The notes below the pieces were generated by a model. The model did not search any database. It was not told the origin of the DNA and saw only the letters and a list, made by a program, of their open reading frames with translations. A program made the translations under genes and the position numbers. From assembly GCF_002151125.1 (NCBI RefSeq), contig NZ_MDJZ01000017.1, forward strand, positions 391,510 to 455,509: 64,000 nucleotides of DNA, given 5' to 3'. This DNA comes from Clavibacter michiganensis (GTDB taxonomy: Bacteria; Actinomycetota; Actinomycetes; Actinomycetales; Microbacteriaceae). Of the stretch, positions 46,130 to 55,485 are shown in pieces (the stretch's first letter is position 1; each line of letters begins with the position of its first letter).

Positions 46130-46819
46130 TCAGGCGGTGACGGCCCGCAGCTCCTCCGCCTCGCGACGCGCCTCGGCGATCTCCGCGGTCCCGAGCCCGC
46201 ACGCGCGCAGGCACGTGGCGGCGATGGCGTCGCGGTCGGCGTCGTCGGGCTCGCCGCGGCGGCGGAGCTGGATCACGAGCTCGGCCAGCTGGATCAGCAC
46301 GGCCCCCAGCGCCTCCGGCCCGATCGTCGCGCGCACCTCGGCGCTCGCCGCGGCCGTGCCGATGCGCCCGTAGGCCTCCTGCAGCTCGCGCCGCTGCTGG
46401 CGGAAGCCGTCGTACCGCTCGCCCTGCACCTCGGGCAGCAGGTAGAGCGTGCCGATGTTGTGCGGGGTGTCGGCGAGCGTGCGGAAGTCGACCATCACGA
46501 GCGCGTGCAGCGCGGCGGCCGCGGACGCGCGCTCGGGCACGAGCTCCTCGATCCCGCGGACCACGTCGAGGCTGGGGCGCACGGAGCGCGTGAGCAGCTC
46601 GACGAGCAGGTCGTCCTTGCCGGCGAAGTGGTAGTAGAGGGACGCCTGGCGGATCCCGACCCGCTCGGCGATCGCGCGCGTCGACGTGCCGCTCAGGCCG
46701 TGCTCCGCGAAGAGCGCGGCGGCGGCGTCGAGGATCTGCTCGCGCGGGCTCAGCGTCGACCCGGCGTCGGGCACGGCCCGGGGGCGCCCGACGCGGCCGG
46801 GCTTGTCGTCCTTCGCCAT
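46130..46819 (-). CDS. TetR family regulator, AmtR-like
   Basis: A 229-residue TetR repressor. The N-terminal helix-turn-helix (about residues 28-75) reads EQILDAAAALFAEHGLSGTSTRAIAERVGIRQASLYYHFAGKDDLL. The ligand domain has TPHNIGTLYLLPEVQGERYDGFRQQRRELQEAYG, a pattern recalling actinobacterial AmtR, the nitrogen regulator that controls urea carboxylase genes in mycobacteria. It is the last gene of the urea operon (29-base gap after allophanate hydrolase). The ATG at 46819 has GAGG eight bases upstream. Its likely target is the CTAT-N6-ATAG box at 55472. Confidence 0.85.
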   Translation of the reverse strand: MAKDDKPGRVGRPRAVPDAGSTLSPREQILDAAAALFAEHGLSGTSTRAIAERVGIRQASLYYHFAGKDDLLVELLTRSVRPSLDVVRGIEELVPERASAAAALHALVMVDFRTLADTPHNIGTLYLLPEVQGERYDGFRQQRRELQEAYGRIGTAAASAEVRATIGPEALGAVLIQLAELVIQLRRRGEPDDADRDAIAATCLRACGLGTAEIAEARREAEELRAVTA

Positions 46820-46848
46820 CCGGCCATCCTCGCAGGCGGGGGCCCGCG

Positions 46849-48543
46849 TCACACGGCGCTCCGGTAGGCCCGCCACCCGCCGTGCCCGGTGATCTCCGTC
46901 GCGCCCTCCACCGCGAAGCCCTCGACGAGGAAGCCGCGGACCTCGGATCCGTCGTCGAGCGTCACGCGGCCGATGGCCATGGGCGCGGGCAGCGCGGCGG
47001 TGAACGTGGCGAAGCCCGCGGTCGGGAGGCGCCAGAGCTCGCCGGCGATGCTCGCGCCCCGCCCGTCCGTGCCCGGCGCCTCCGTGCCCGGCGCCACGCG
47101 CACGAGCCCCGGCTTCGGCGGCACGGTGTCGAGCGCGTACAGCCGGTACGCGGGTGCGGTCGCGGCGTCGCGGAGGAAGGATCCGCCCGCCGCCACGAGC
47201 TGCCCGTTGAGCGGCTCACCGCGGAGGTGCGCGCCCACCACGAGCAGGTCGACGGTCGGCGCGAGGAACGCGGTCGCGAGCGCGGCCAGGCGGCGGTCCG
47301 TGAACGCGGGGCCCGTGAGCATCACCCCGAACGGCAGCCCGGCGACGGCACCCGCGGGGATCGCGAGCGAGGCGAGGTCGAGCAGGTTCGCGCAGTTCGT
47401 GTAGCGGCCGAGGCGGCTGTTGGCGCCGACCGGATCCTGGGCGACCTCCGCGAGCGTCGGGTGCCCGGTGGTCGTCGGCGTCAGCAGCGCGACGGCGTCG
47501 CCGAGCACGCGCCGGCTGGCCGCCGCGAGCAGGTCGAGGCGCTCCCGGTCGGCGAACAGGTCGGCTGCGCTCGGCCGGGCGCCCGCGAGCACGATGCCCG
47601 CGACCGTGGGATCGAGGTCGTCGCCCACGAGATCCGGGTGCGCCTCGATGTGCGCGCCCACCGCCGCGTACCGCTCGGCGACGAACGCGCCGTCGTAGAG
47701 CAGGGTCGCGGCCTCCAGCAGCGGCGCGATGTCCACCTCCACGACCTCGCAGCCGAGCTGGCGGAACCGGTCGACGGCGGCGGCGAACGCCCCGTCCCAG
47801 CCCTCGTCGAGCCCGGCGAGCTGCGCGGGCAGCGGCACGGCGACGCGCGGGCGGGTCGGCAGGTCCGCGATGGCGAGGTCGTCGCGGGCGAGCGGATCCT
47901 CGCCGTCGGGCCCCGACATGACCTCCACCGCCGCGCGCGACAGCTCCAGCGACCGCCCGAAGACGGTCACGCAGTCGAGCGAGCGGCAGGCGGGCACGAC
48001 GCCCGTGGCCGGCACGATGCCGCGCGTGGGCTTCACGCCGACGATGCCGCCGAGCGCGGCCGGCACGCGCCCGGATCCCGCGGTGTCGGTGCCGAGCGCG
48101 ATGTCGACGATGCCGAGGGCCACCGCCGTGGCGGATCCGCTCGACGAGCCGCCCGAGATGCGCGTCGGGTCCCACGCGTTCCGCACCGCGCCGAACGGCG
48201 AGCGGGTGCCGACGAGGCCCGTCGCGAACTGGTCCAGGTTCGCCTTGCCGATCACGATCGCGCCCGCCGCGCGCAGCCGAGCGACCGCGGTGGCGTCGCG
48301 CTCCGGCCGGTACGCGTAGGAGCGCGCGCCCGCGGTGGTGTCGAGCCCGGCGACGTCGATGTTGTCCTTCACGGCGACGAGCACGCCGGCGAGCGGCAGC
48401 GCCGGATCCTGCGCCTCGGCCTCGGCGAGCACCTCCGCCTCGGGCCGCAGCGCGATCCACACCTCCGGCCGGTCGACCTCGGCGATGCGGGCGTAGGCGT
48501 CGCGCACGCGGGCGGCGGGGGAGAGGGCGGGGACGGGGATCAC
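46849..48543 (-). CDS. atzF: allophanate hydrolase
   Basis: This enzyme hydrolyses allophanate (urea-1-carboxylate) to ammonia and CO2, the second step of the urea amidolyase route. The N-terminal amidase-signature domain (about residues 1-440) has the catalytic Lys in VAVKDNID, the Ser of SGGSSSGSATAVALG and the nucleophile Ser in GTDTAGSGRVPAAL. The C-terminal domain (about 450-564) is the AtzF_C fold that completes the reaction. The GTG start overlaps the urea carboxylase stop (GTGA). Length (564) suits the bacterial stand-alone enzyme. Confidence 0.93.
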   Translation of the reverse strand: MIPVPALSPAARVRDAYARIAEVDRPEVWIALRPEAEVLAEAEAQDPALPLAGVLVAVKDNIDVAGLDTTAGARSYAYRPERDATAVARLRAAGAIVIGKANLDQFATGLVGTRSPFGAVRNAWDPTRISGGSSSGSATAVALGIVDIALGTDTAGSGRVPAALGGIVGVKPTRGIVPATGVVPACRSLDCVTVFGRSLELSRAAVEVMSGPDGEDPLARDDLAIADLPTRPRVAVPLPAQLAGLDEGWDGAFAAAVDRFRQLGCEVVEVDIAPLLEAATLLYDGAFVAERYAAVGAHIEAHPDLVGDDLDPTVAGIVLAGARPSAADLFADRERLDLLAAASRRVLGDAVALLTPTTTGHPTLAEVAQDPVGANSRLGRYTNCANLLDLASLAIPAGAVAGLPFGVMLTGPAFTDRRLAALATAFLAPTVDLLVVGAHLRGEPLNGQLVAAGGSFLRDAATAPAYRLYALDTVPPKPGLVRVAPGTEAPGTDGRGASIAGELWRLPTAGFATFTAALPAPMAIGRVTLDDGSEVRGFLVEGFAVEGATEITGHGGWRAYRSAV

Positions 48544-51500
48544 GATGCGGCTCCGATCACGGCGAGGACCTGCCCGGGCGCGACCTGCTCCCCGGGGCGG
48601 ATGTGGACGTCGAGCACGCGGCCGGCGACCGGCGCGCCCACGACGGACTCCATCTTCATGGCCTCCACCGCGAGCACGGCGTCACCCGCGGACACGTCGT
48701 CGCCCGGGCGCACGTCCACGCGCCACACGGTGGAGGTGAACGGCGCCGTGACGGCCGTGGCACCCGGCGGGATGGCGACGGTCGCGGCCTCGACGACGGG
48801 CGGCTCGTCGCGCACGTCGAACTCGCCCGACAGGCGCCAGCGCGCCTTCTCCTCCTCGAACGCGCGCGTCTGCGTCGCGCGGAAGTCGCGGATCGACGCG
48901 TCGTTCGCGGCCAGGAACGCGTGGTGGTCGGCGATGGAGAACTCGCCGTCCTCCGTCTCGTAGTGCCCGCGGCCGGCGTCGGTCTCGGCGCGCAGCTCCA
49001 GCAGCTCCTCGGCGCCGACCGGGTACCACTCGATGCGGTCGAAGAACCGCAGCGCCCACGGATCCTCCTGGAAGAGGCCGCCGCGGCGGAACCGGTTCCA
49101 GATCTGCACGGTGCGGCCCACGAACTGGTACCCGCCCGGGCCCTCCATCCCGTAGATGCAGAGGTACGCGCCGCCGATGCCGACGGAGTTCTCGGCCGTC
49201 CAGGTGCGCGCCGGGTTGTACTTCGTGGTCACCAGGCGGTGGCGCGGATCCAGCGGCGTGGCCACGGGCGCGCCGAGGTACACGTCGCCGAGGCCGAGCA
49301 CGAGGTAGCTCGCGTCGAACACCGTGCGGAACACGTCGTCGACCGAGTCGAGGCCGTTGATCCGGCGGATGAACTCGATGTTCCAGGGCGTCCAGGGCGC
49401 GTCGTCGCGGACGCCGGCCATGTAGCGCTCGATGGCGAGGCGCGTCGCCGGGTCGTCCCAGGAGAGCGGCAGCCGCACCTTCCGCGACGGCACGACGAGC
49501 TGCCCGGTGGGCGGGATCCCGTCCTCCAGCTCCTGCAGCAGCCGCGTGACGGCCGTGGCCTTGAGCACGCGCGCGTCGGTGCGGACCTGCAGCGAGCGGA
49601 TCCCCGGCGTCACCTCGAGCACGCCGGGCGGCATGTGCTCCTGCAGCCGGGTCATCAGCGCGTGCACCCGCATGCGCAGCGCGATGTCGAGGGTCATGTC
49701 GCCGTACTCGACGAGCACGTTGTCGTCGCCGTCGCGGCGGTACGCGACGCCCGGCCGCGCGTCGGTGGGCTCGAGCCTGCCGATCACGCCGTCGTCGCCG
49801 TCGCCGCCCGCGCGGATCACCTGGAGCGAGGAGCGCGCGTCCACGAGCGACGCGGCGGCCGCCTCCGTCACGGGCACGAACCGCACGGTGTCGCCGGGGC
49901 GCAGCTGCCCGAGCTTCCACAGCTCGCCGCTCGCCACGACCGCCGGGCACACGAACCCGCCGAGGGACGGGCCGTCGGGCCCGAGGATGATCGGGGTGTC
50001 GCCCGTGAAGTCGATCGCGCCGACCGCGTACGGGGTGTCGTGGATGTTCGACGGGTGCAGGCCCGCCTCGCCGCCGTCCTCGCGCGCCCAGCCGGGCCGC
50101 GGGCCGATGAGCCGGATCCCGGTGCGCGCCGAGTTGTGGTGCACGCCGTAGTCGGTGGCGTAGAGCACGTCGATGTCGGCGCGCGTGAAGAAGTCGGGCG
50201 CCGCGTGCGGGCCCTCGGTGACGCCGACCTCCCACGTGGACGTGAGCGCGGGCCGGCGGTGCGCGGGGGTCGGGCCGCCGATGATCCCGAGGCGCGCGCC
50301 CGCGGGGAACGCGGGGTGGTCGGCGTCGGAGTCGGGGGATCCGGGCCGCAGCACGTCGCCCGCGAGGAGCGCCCGGCCCGCGTGCCCGCCGAAGCGGCCG
50401 AGCGTGAAGGTGGACGCGGATCCCAGGTACGCGGGCACGTCGATCCCGCCGCGCACGGCGAGGAACAGGCGGAGGCCGGGTCCGTCGGCGCGGCCGATCG
50501 CGAGCGTCTGCCCGGCCGCGACCTCGAGCGGCTCCCACATCGCCGCAGGCGACCCGTCGATCGTGACCGGCGCGGGCGCGCCCGTCACCGCGACCACGGA
50601 CGCGGTCGAGAAGCGCAGCACGGGCCCGTCCGCCGTGATCTCGAGGCCCGGCGCGCCCTCCGGGTTCCCGACCGCGAGGTTCGCCTCCGCGAGCGACACC
50701 GGGTCGAACGGGCCGCTCGGCGGCACGCCGACCTGCCAGTACCCGAGCCGGCCCGGCAGGTCCTGCACGGTGGTCATGGTGCCGGGGGAGATCACGTCGA
50801 TGCGCGGCGCCGGGTCGTCCGTCTCGTCGAGCGTCGACGTGGAGTGCGTGGCCGTGCGCAGCTCGAGGTCGTCGGTGAGCGCCCGCAGCAGGCCGATGTT
50901 CGTGACGATCCCGTCGATCCGCGAGCCGTCGAGCGCCTCACCGAGGAGGTCGAGCGCGTCGTCGCGGGTCTCGCCCGTGGCGATGACCTTCGCGAGCAGC
51001 GGGTCGTAGGAGGCGGAGACCTCGAGGCCGGTCTCGATCCAGCCGTCGACGCGGATCCCCGGGCCCTCCGCCAGCACGGCCTGCGTCACGAGGCCGCTCG
51101 ACGGGAGGGATCCCTTGGCCGGGTCCTCCGCGTAGACGCGGGCCTCGACGGCGTGGCCCGACGGCGTCCACTCGCGCGTGAAGAGGTCGTCGGGGAGGCC
51201 CGCGGCGCCGTCGCGCGCGAGCCGCAGCATGAGCTCCACGAGGTCGACGCCGTGCACCTCCTCGGTCACGGGGTGCTCGACCTGCAGGCGCGTGTTCACC
51301 TCGAGGAACGCGGCCTCCTCGCGCACCGGGTCGTAGACGAACTCGACCGTGCCGGCGCTGCGGTACGAGACCGACTCCGCGAGGGCGCGAGCCGAGTCGT
51401 GCAGCTGCGCGCGCACCCGGTCGGGCAGCGCGGGCGCGGGCGCCTCCTCGATGACCTTCTGGTTGCGGCGCTGCAGCGAGCAGTCGCGGTCGCCGATCAC

Positions 51501-52205
51501 GGCCACGCGCCCCTCGCCGTCGCCCACGAGCTGCACCTCCACGTGCCGCGCCGGGCGCACGAGCCGCTCGAGGAAGATGCCGGTGGATCCGAACGCCGAC
51601 TCCGCGAGCCGCGTCACCCGCCCGAACGCCTCCCGCACCTCGTCCGGGGTCGCGCAGGCCTGCATGCCGATGCCACCCCCGCCGCCCGTGGCCTTGAGCA
51701 TCACGGGCAGGCCGATGCGCTCGGCCTGCGCGACGGCGTCGTCGGCGTCCGTCAGGAGCCCGGTCCCGGCGAGCAGGGGTACGCCGGCGGCCTCGGCCAG
51801 CTCGCGCGCGGTGTGCTTGGCGCCGAACGCGAGGATCTGGTCGGCGGTCGGCCCCACGAACCGGATCCCCGCCTCCTCGCACGCCGACGCGAACTCGAGG
51901 TTCTCGCTGAGGAACCCGTAGCCGGGGTGGATGAGGCCGGCGCCCGTCGCGCGCGCGGCCGCGATGATCGCCTCGATGCGCAGGTACGACTCGCGCGGCG
52001 CCGCCGGCCCGAGCCGCACGGCCTCGTCGGCCTCGCGCACGTGCGGCGCGGCCCGGTCGGCGTCCGAGAAGACCGCGACCGTGCGCATCCCCATGGCCTT
52101 CGCGGTGCGGATCACGCGGCACGCGATCTCACCGCGGTTGGCGACGAGGACGGTGTCGAGGTCGAGCGCCGGGCTGTCGGGCGCGATGCGCTCGCCGCCG
52201 CTCAC
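48540..52205 (-). CDS. uca: urea carboxylase, biotin-dependent
   Basis: Carboxylates urea to allophanate using ATP and bicarbonate. The 1221-residue protein contains, in order, a biotin-carboxylase region (about 18-465; VLVANRGEIACRVIR, then GGGGIGMQ, and EVNTRLQVEHPVTEE), an AHS2/PxpC-like domain (from SPGTMTTVQDLPGR) and an AHS1/PxpB-like domain (GDMTLDIALRMRVHALM). A biotinyl domain ends it, with the attachment Lys in VEAMKMES. The GTG start overlaps the UAAP2 stop by four bases. A longer frame upstream lies inside UAAP2. No urease genes are in the window. Confidence 0.95.
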   Translation of the reverse strand: MSGGERIAPDSPALDLDTVLVANRGEIACRVIRTAKAMGMRTVAVFSDADRAAPHVREADEAVRLGPAAPRESYLRIEAIIAAARATGAGLIHPGYGFLSENLEFASACEEAGIRFVGPTADQILAFGAKHTARELAEAAGVPLLAGTGLLTDADDAVAQAERIGLPVMLKATGGGGGIGMQACATPDEVREAFGRVTRLAESAFGSTGIFLERLVRPARHVEVQLVGDGEGRVAVIGDRDCSLQRRNQKVIEEAPAPALPDRVRAQLHDSARALAESVSYRSAGTVEFVYDPVREEAAFLEVNTRLQVEHPVTEEVHGVDLVELMLRLARDGAAGLPDDLFTREWTPSGHAVEARVYAEDPAKGSLPSSGLVTQAVLAEGPGIRVDGWIETGLEVSASYDPLLAKVIATGETRDDALDLLGEALDGSRIDGIVTNIGLLRALTDDLELRTATHSTSTLDETDDPAPRIDVISPGTMTTVQDLPGRLGYWQVGVPPSGPFDPVSLAEANLAVGNPEGAPGLEITADGPVLRFSTASVVAVTGAPAPVTIDGSPAAMWEPLEVAAGQTLAIGRADGPGLRLFLAVRGGIDVPAYLGSASTFTLGRFGGHAGRALLAGDVLRPGSPDSDADHPAFPAGARLGIIGGPTPAHRRPALTSTWEVGVTEGPHAAPDFFTRADIDVLYATDYGVHHNSARTGIRLIGPRPGWAREDGGEAGLHPSNIHDTPYAVGAIDFTGDTPIILGPDGPSLGGFVCPAVVASGELWKLGQLRPGDTVRFVPVTEAAAASLVDARSSLQVIRAGGDGDDGVIGRLEPTDARPGVAYRRDGDDNVLVEYGDMTLDIALRMRVHALMTRLQEHMPPGVLEVTPGIRSLQVRTDARVLKATAVTRLLQELEDGIPPTGQLVVPSRKVRLPLSWDDPATRLAIERYMAGVRDDAPWTPWNIEFIRRINGLDSVDDVFRTVFDASYLVLGLGDVYLGAPVATPLDPRHRLVTTKYNPARTWTAENSVGIGGAYLCIYGMEGPGGYQFVGRTVQIWNRFRRGGLFQEDPWALRFFDRIEWYPVGAEELLELRAETDAGRGHYETEDGEFSIADHHAFLAANDASIRDFRATQTRAFEEEKARWRLSGEFDVRDEPPVVEAATVAIPPGATAVTAPFTSTVWRVDVRPGDDVSAGDAVLAVEAMKMESVVGAPVAGRVLDVHIRPGEQVAPGQVLAVIGAAS

Positions 52206-52894
52206 GGCTGCACCACGATCATCCGCAGCGGCGTGCAGCTGAAGTCGTTGCACGGGTTGTTCATCTGCGGGCAGTTGGAGACGATCACCAGCACGTCCCG
52301 CTCCGCGCGCAGCGCCACGCGCTTCCCGGGCGCGCTGAGGCCGTCGACGATCCCGAGGGATCCGTCCTCCTCCACGGGCACGTTCATGAACCAGTTGATG
52401 TTCGACACGATGTCGCGCGCCCCGAGCCCGTGCCGCGACGCCTCGGTCAGGAAGTTCTCGCGGCACCCGTGCTGGTACGCGGTGTGGTGGCCGTAGCGGA
52501 GCGTGTTCGACTCCTTCGAGCAGGCGCCGCCGAGGGTGTCCTGCCGGTCGATCTCGTTGCCGACCACGGTCATCAGCGGCCGGCCCTCGCTCGACATGAG
52601 CACGGTGCCGGTGCGGATGTACGCGTTGCCCTGCGCCACGAGGGTGTCGGGGACGCTGTAGCGCTCGTGCGTGTCCACGGCGTCGTAGACGAGGCAGTCG
52701 GCCGACTGGTTGCCGCCCACGTCCACGATCGTGAGCACCTCGCCGGCGCGCACGACGGCGGACCACGGCGCGAGCGGCGCCACGCGGTCGTCGCGCACGA
52801 CGGTGCCGTCGACGAGCGACGACCCCCACTCGAGCACGGCGTCGGGCGCGTGCACGGCGCCGGTCGGGACGGTGGATGCCACGGTGCGGGTCAT
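52202..52894 (-). CDS. urea carboxylase-associated protein 2 (UAAP2, DUF1989)
   Basis: A 230-residue DUF1989 protein of the kind always found with urea carboxylase and not with urease. Motifs are VDVGGNQSADCLVYDA, the HERYSVPDTLVAQGN segment, EGRPLMTVV and the cysteine-bearing C-terminal CPQMNNPCNDFSCTPLR, with four Cys suggesting a metal site. Related DUF1989 proteins include guanidine carboxylase-associated carboxyguanidine deiminase subunits, so a deiminase role is possible. It overlaps both UAAP1 upstream and urea carboxylase downstream by four bases. Confidence 0.88.
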   Translation of the reverse strand: MTRTVASTVPTGAVHAPDAVLEWGSSLVDGTVVRDDRVAPLAPWSAVVRAGEVLTIVDVGGNQSADCLVYDAVDTHERYSVPDTLVAQGNAYIRTGTVLMSSEGRPLMTVVGNEIDRQDTLGGACSKESNTLRYGHHTAYQHGCRENFLTEASRHGLGARDIVSNINWFMNVPVEEDGSLGIVDGLSAPGKRVALRAERDVLVIVSNCPQMNNPCNDFSCTPLRMIVVQP

Positions 52895-53733
52895 CGGCTT
52901 CCTCTCGCTTCGCAAGCGTCGATCGAGTTCAGGTAGGCGCGCGTCAGCTCCGGGGTCGCGTGGAAGCGCGCGTCGGCGGGTCCCGTGGGGGATCCGCGCC
53001 AGGCGTGCACGCGCAGCGGGCCCACCACGTGGTCGGGCCGCGGATCCAGCGGGTGCGGCACGTTCGCGACGAGGACCAGGAGCGGCATCTCGGCCACGAG
53101 GGTCACGTGCGTGCCGGGCCCGGCGGATCCGGTGGGGCGCAGACCGCCGTCCTCCTCCACCCGCACGCCCTGGAAGAAGGAGACGCCGGGCGGCAGGTCG
53201 CGCCGGGTGAGGCCGTGCTTCGCGGCGGCCTTGACGAGCAGCGACCGGCCGCTGGGCGTGGGGCCCTCGGGCGCGGATCCGCCGTAGCGCCGGTCGTTGA
53301 GCGCGTCGGTCGAGGTGCCGCAGAGCGCGTCGTGGTGGCCGGACGTGTCCTCCACGATGCTCGCGAGGATCCGGCCGTCGCCGCTCAGCAGCGGGGATCC
53401 CTCGCCGAGGTACGCCTGCCACGGGATCTTCACGGTGTCGGCCACGTTGAGCCGCTCGCCCGGTGCCTCCGCGTCGTAGAGCACGAGGTGCGCGCACGCG
53501 TCGCCCGTGGGGTCGTCGAGGCGGAGGCGGGATCCGCGCGCCAGCACCCGGTGCGCGTACCCGCCGGGCGCGACGGTCTCGGCCCAGGTGAGCTCCTCCG
53601 CGGCGACGCCGTCGGGCCGGTGCGGCGACGAGGACGCGGGGACGTACGGCATCCACTCGCTCTGCCGGTCGGCCTGCGCGCGGGCGTCCGCGCGGGACGC
53701 CGTGACGCTGTCGGTCGTGCGCAGGTCCCTCAT
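52891..53733 (-). CDS. urea carboxylase-associated protein 1 (UAAP1, DUF1989)
   Basis: A 280-residue DUF1989 protein and paralogue of the next gene. After an N-terminal extension of about 55 residues the fold carries RLRLDDPTGDACAHLVLYDA, the ERLNVADTVKIPWQAYLG segment, SIVEDTSGHHDALCG and VPHPLDPRP. UAAP1 and UAAP2 normally occur in tandem before urea carboxylase. Comparable pairs form the carboxyguanidine deiminase of guanidine carboxylase systems, so this operon might use guanidine as well as urea. Its ATG overlaps the permease stop by four bases. Confidence 0.88.
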   Translation of the reverse strand: MRDLRTTDSVTASRADARAQADRQSEWMPYVPASSSPHRPDGVAAEELTWAETVAPGGYAHRVLARGSRLRLDDPTGDACAHLVLYDAEAPGERLNVADTVKIPWQAYLGEGSPLLSGDGRILASIVEDTSGHHDALCGTSTDALNDRRYGGSAPEGPTPSGRSLLVKAAAKHGLTRRDLPPGVSFFQGVRVEEDGGLRPTGSAGPGTHVTLVAEMPLLVLVANVPHPLDPRPDHVVGPLRVHAWRGSPTGPADARFHATPELTRAYLNSIDACEARGSR

Positions 53734-55403
53734 CGGACGGACGCTCCCGCCTGCTCGACCACCGGGATCGTCGCGGTCGTCGGCACCTCCGTGAGTCGGA
53801 TCGGCCCGTCGGAGCGGTGCCGCCAGGCGTGGTACCCCCAGCCCACGGCGAGGGTCGCGCCGATGAAGAGCAGCGCGCTGTACTGCAGCCACCACGACTC
53901 GCCCGTGAGGTCGTAGATCTCGGGGCGCGGCCAGATGAGGTTCACGGCCATCGCCGCCTGGAAGAGCACGGCGACGAGGTTGATCGGGATCCCCCAGCGG
54001 CCGAGCGTGAACAGCGGCTTGCCGTCCTCGTCGACGCCGCCGGCCGGGAACCGTCCGCGGATCCGGGCCACCAGCAGCGGGCCGGTCACCCCGAGGTAGG
54101 CGAGGTACAGCATCGCGATGCAGAGGCTCGAGAGCGCCGTGAAGATGGCGGACTGCCCGGCGTTCACCGCCAGCGCGAGGACCGCGCCGACCCCGACCAC
54201 GACGGACGTGAGCACCGGCGTGCCCGTGCGCGGCGACACCTTCGCGAGCTGGCGGTGGAACGGCAGGGCCCTCTCGCGGGCCATCGAGTAGATCATGCGG
54301 GTGCCCGAGGTCTGCACGGCGAGCGTGCACGCGAAGACGGCCACGGCGACCGCGCACAGGAGCAGGCGTCCGCCCACCTCGCCGACGACCGAGGTGATCA
54401 CCCAGGCGAGGCCCTGCGTGGCGAGGTTCCCGTCGGTGAGGCTGGGCGCCGCGACGAGCGCGCCGACGATGAGCAGCGCCCCGCCGAGCCCGGAGACCGT
54501 GAGCGCGCGGATGATCGTCTTCGGCGTGGTCTTCCGGGGGCTGTGCGTCTCCTCGGCGAGCTCGCCCGCGGAGTCGAAGCCGACCATCACGTACGCGGCC
54601 ATGAGGGAGGAGGCGAGGAAGGCCCACACGTAGGGCTCCGTGCTCACGGACCCGGCCGTCGAGAAGACGACCTCCGGTCCGCGCTTCGGCAGCAGGAACA
54701 GCACGGCGACGAGCGCGACGACGCCCACCATCTCGACGGCGACGCCCACGGTCGTGACCCGCGCCATGAGCCGCACGCTGAGGATGTTCACGACCGTCGT
54801 GATGGCCAGCATGATGATCCCGAGCAGCACGGCGTTCGCGGAGCCCGTGGGGGAGGCGACCGACGGATCCGCGTCCGGCCCGCCCACGATCTGGAACCCG
54901 GCCCAGATGGACGGCAGCACGGCCTGCACGGCGATGGCCGCGACGGCGACCGTGAGGATCTGGCCGACGATCATGGTCCAGCCGGTGAACCAGCCGAACG
55001 TGGTGCCCGCGAGCCTGCTCGACCACTGGAAGATCGCGCCCGAGATGGGCCACGACGCGGCGAGCTGCGCGAAGTTCAGCGCCACCAGCAGCTGGCCCAC
55101 GAAGACGATCGGCCAGGCCCAGAAGAAGGCCGCGCCGCCCAGCCCGAAGCCGAGGCCGAAGAGCTGGAACACGGTGGTGAGGATCGAGACGAAGGAGAAC
55201 CCGGCCGCGAAGGAGGAGAACGGGCCGACGCCGCGATGCAGCTCCTGGGCGTAGCCGGGCGGGATGCGAGGACCGGGGGCCGCGGCGTCCTGGGCGTAGC
55301 CGGGCGGGATGGCGGGGGCGGCGGCCGCGGCGTCCTGCGGGCGGCCGGGCGGGACGACGGGGGTGGGGGCCGACGGGTGCGGCGGCAGGTGCGGGGTGCT
55401 CAA
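53730..55403 (-). CDS. APC family permease of the urea carboxylase operon
   Basis: First gene of the operon. A 557-residue amino-acid/polyamine/organocation-type transporter with about 12 membrane helices, beginning GVGPFSSFAAGFSFVSILTTVFQLFG; it probably imports urea, an amine or a guanidino compound. Its N terminus (about 55 residues) is unusual, with three copies of a Pro-Pro-Gly motif (PPGRPQDAAAAAP, PPGYAQDAAAPGP and PPGYAQELHRG). The TTG start is supported by GAGAGG eight bases upstream. The candidate AmtR box lies 69 bases before the start. Confidence 0.9.
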   Translation of the reverse strand: MSTPHLPPHPSAPTPVVPPGRPQDAAAAAPAIPPGYAQDAAAPGPRIPPGYAQELHRGVGPFSSFAAGFSFVSILTTVFQLFGLGFGLGGAAFFWAWPIVFVGQLLVALNFAQLAASWPISGAIFQWSSRLAGTTFGWFTGWTMIVGQILTVAVAAIAVQAVLPSIWAGFQIVGGPDADPSVASPTGSANAVLLGIIMLAITTVVNILSVRLMARVTTVGVAVEMVGVVALVAVLFLLPKRGPEVVFSTAGSVSTEPYVWAFLASSLMAAYVMVGFDSAGELAEETHSPRKTTPKTIIRALTVSGLGGALLIVGALVAAPSLTDGNLATQGLAWVITSVVGEVGGRLLLCAVAVAVFACTLAVQTSGTRMIYSMARERALPFHRQLAKVSPRTGTPVLTSVVVGVGAVLALAVNAGQSAIFTALSSLCIAMLYLAYLGVTGPLLVARIRGRFPAGGVDEDGKPLFTLGRWGIPINLVAVLFQAAMAVNLIWPRPEIYDLTGESWWLQYSALLFIGATLAVGWGYHAWRHRSDGPIRLTEVPTTATIPVVEQAGASVR

Positions 55404-55471
55404 TGTTCTGGCCTCTCACGAGGGCGCGGTGGTGCGTGTGCGCCGGAGATCCGGTTGCCCGGTCGGAGTAT

Positions 55472-55485
55472 CTATCGAGCGATAG
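55472..55485. promoter_or_regulatory. candidate AmtR-type operator (CTAT-N6-ATAG)
   Basis: CTATCGAGCGATAG is a perfect dyad, extended on both sides by a TA/TA pair after one mismatch (55469-55488). CTAT-N6-ATAG is the published core of the corynebacterial AmtR box. It is in the 343-base gap between the leftward urea operon and the rightward SDR gene, overlapping plausible leftward promoter bases (TAGATACT). The remaining gap shows no gene. Confidence 0.65.
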
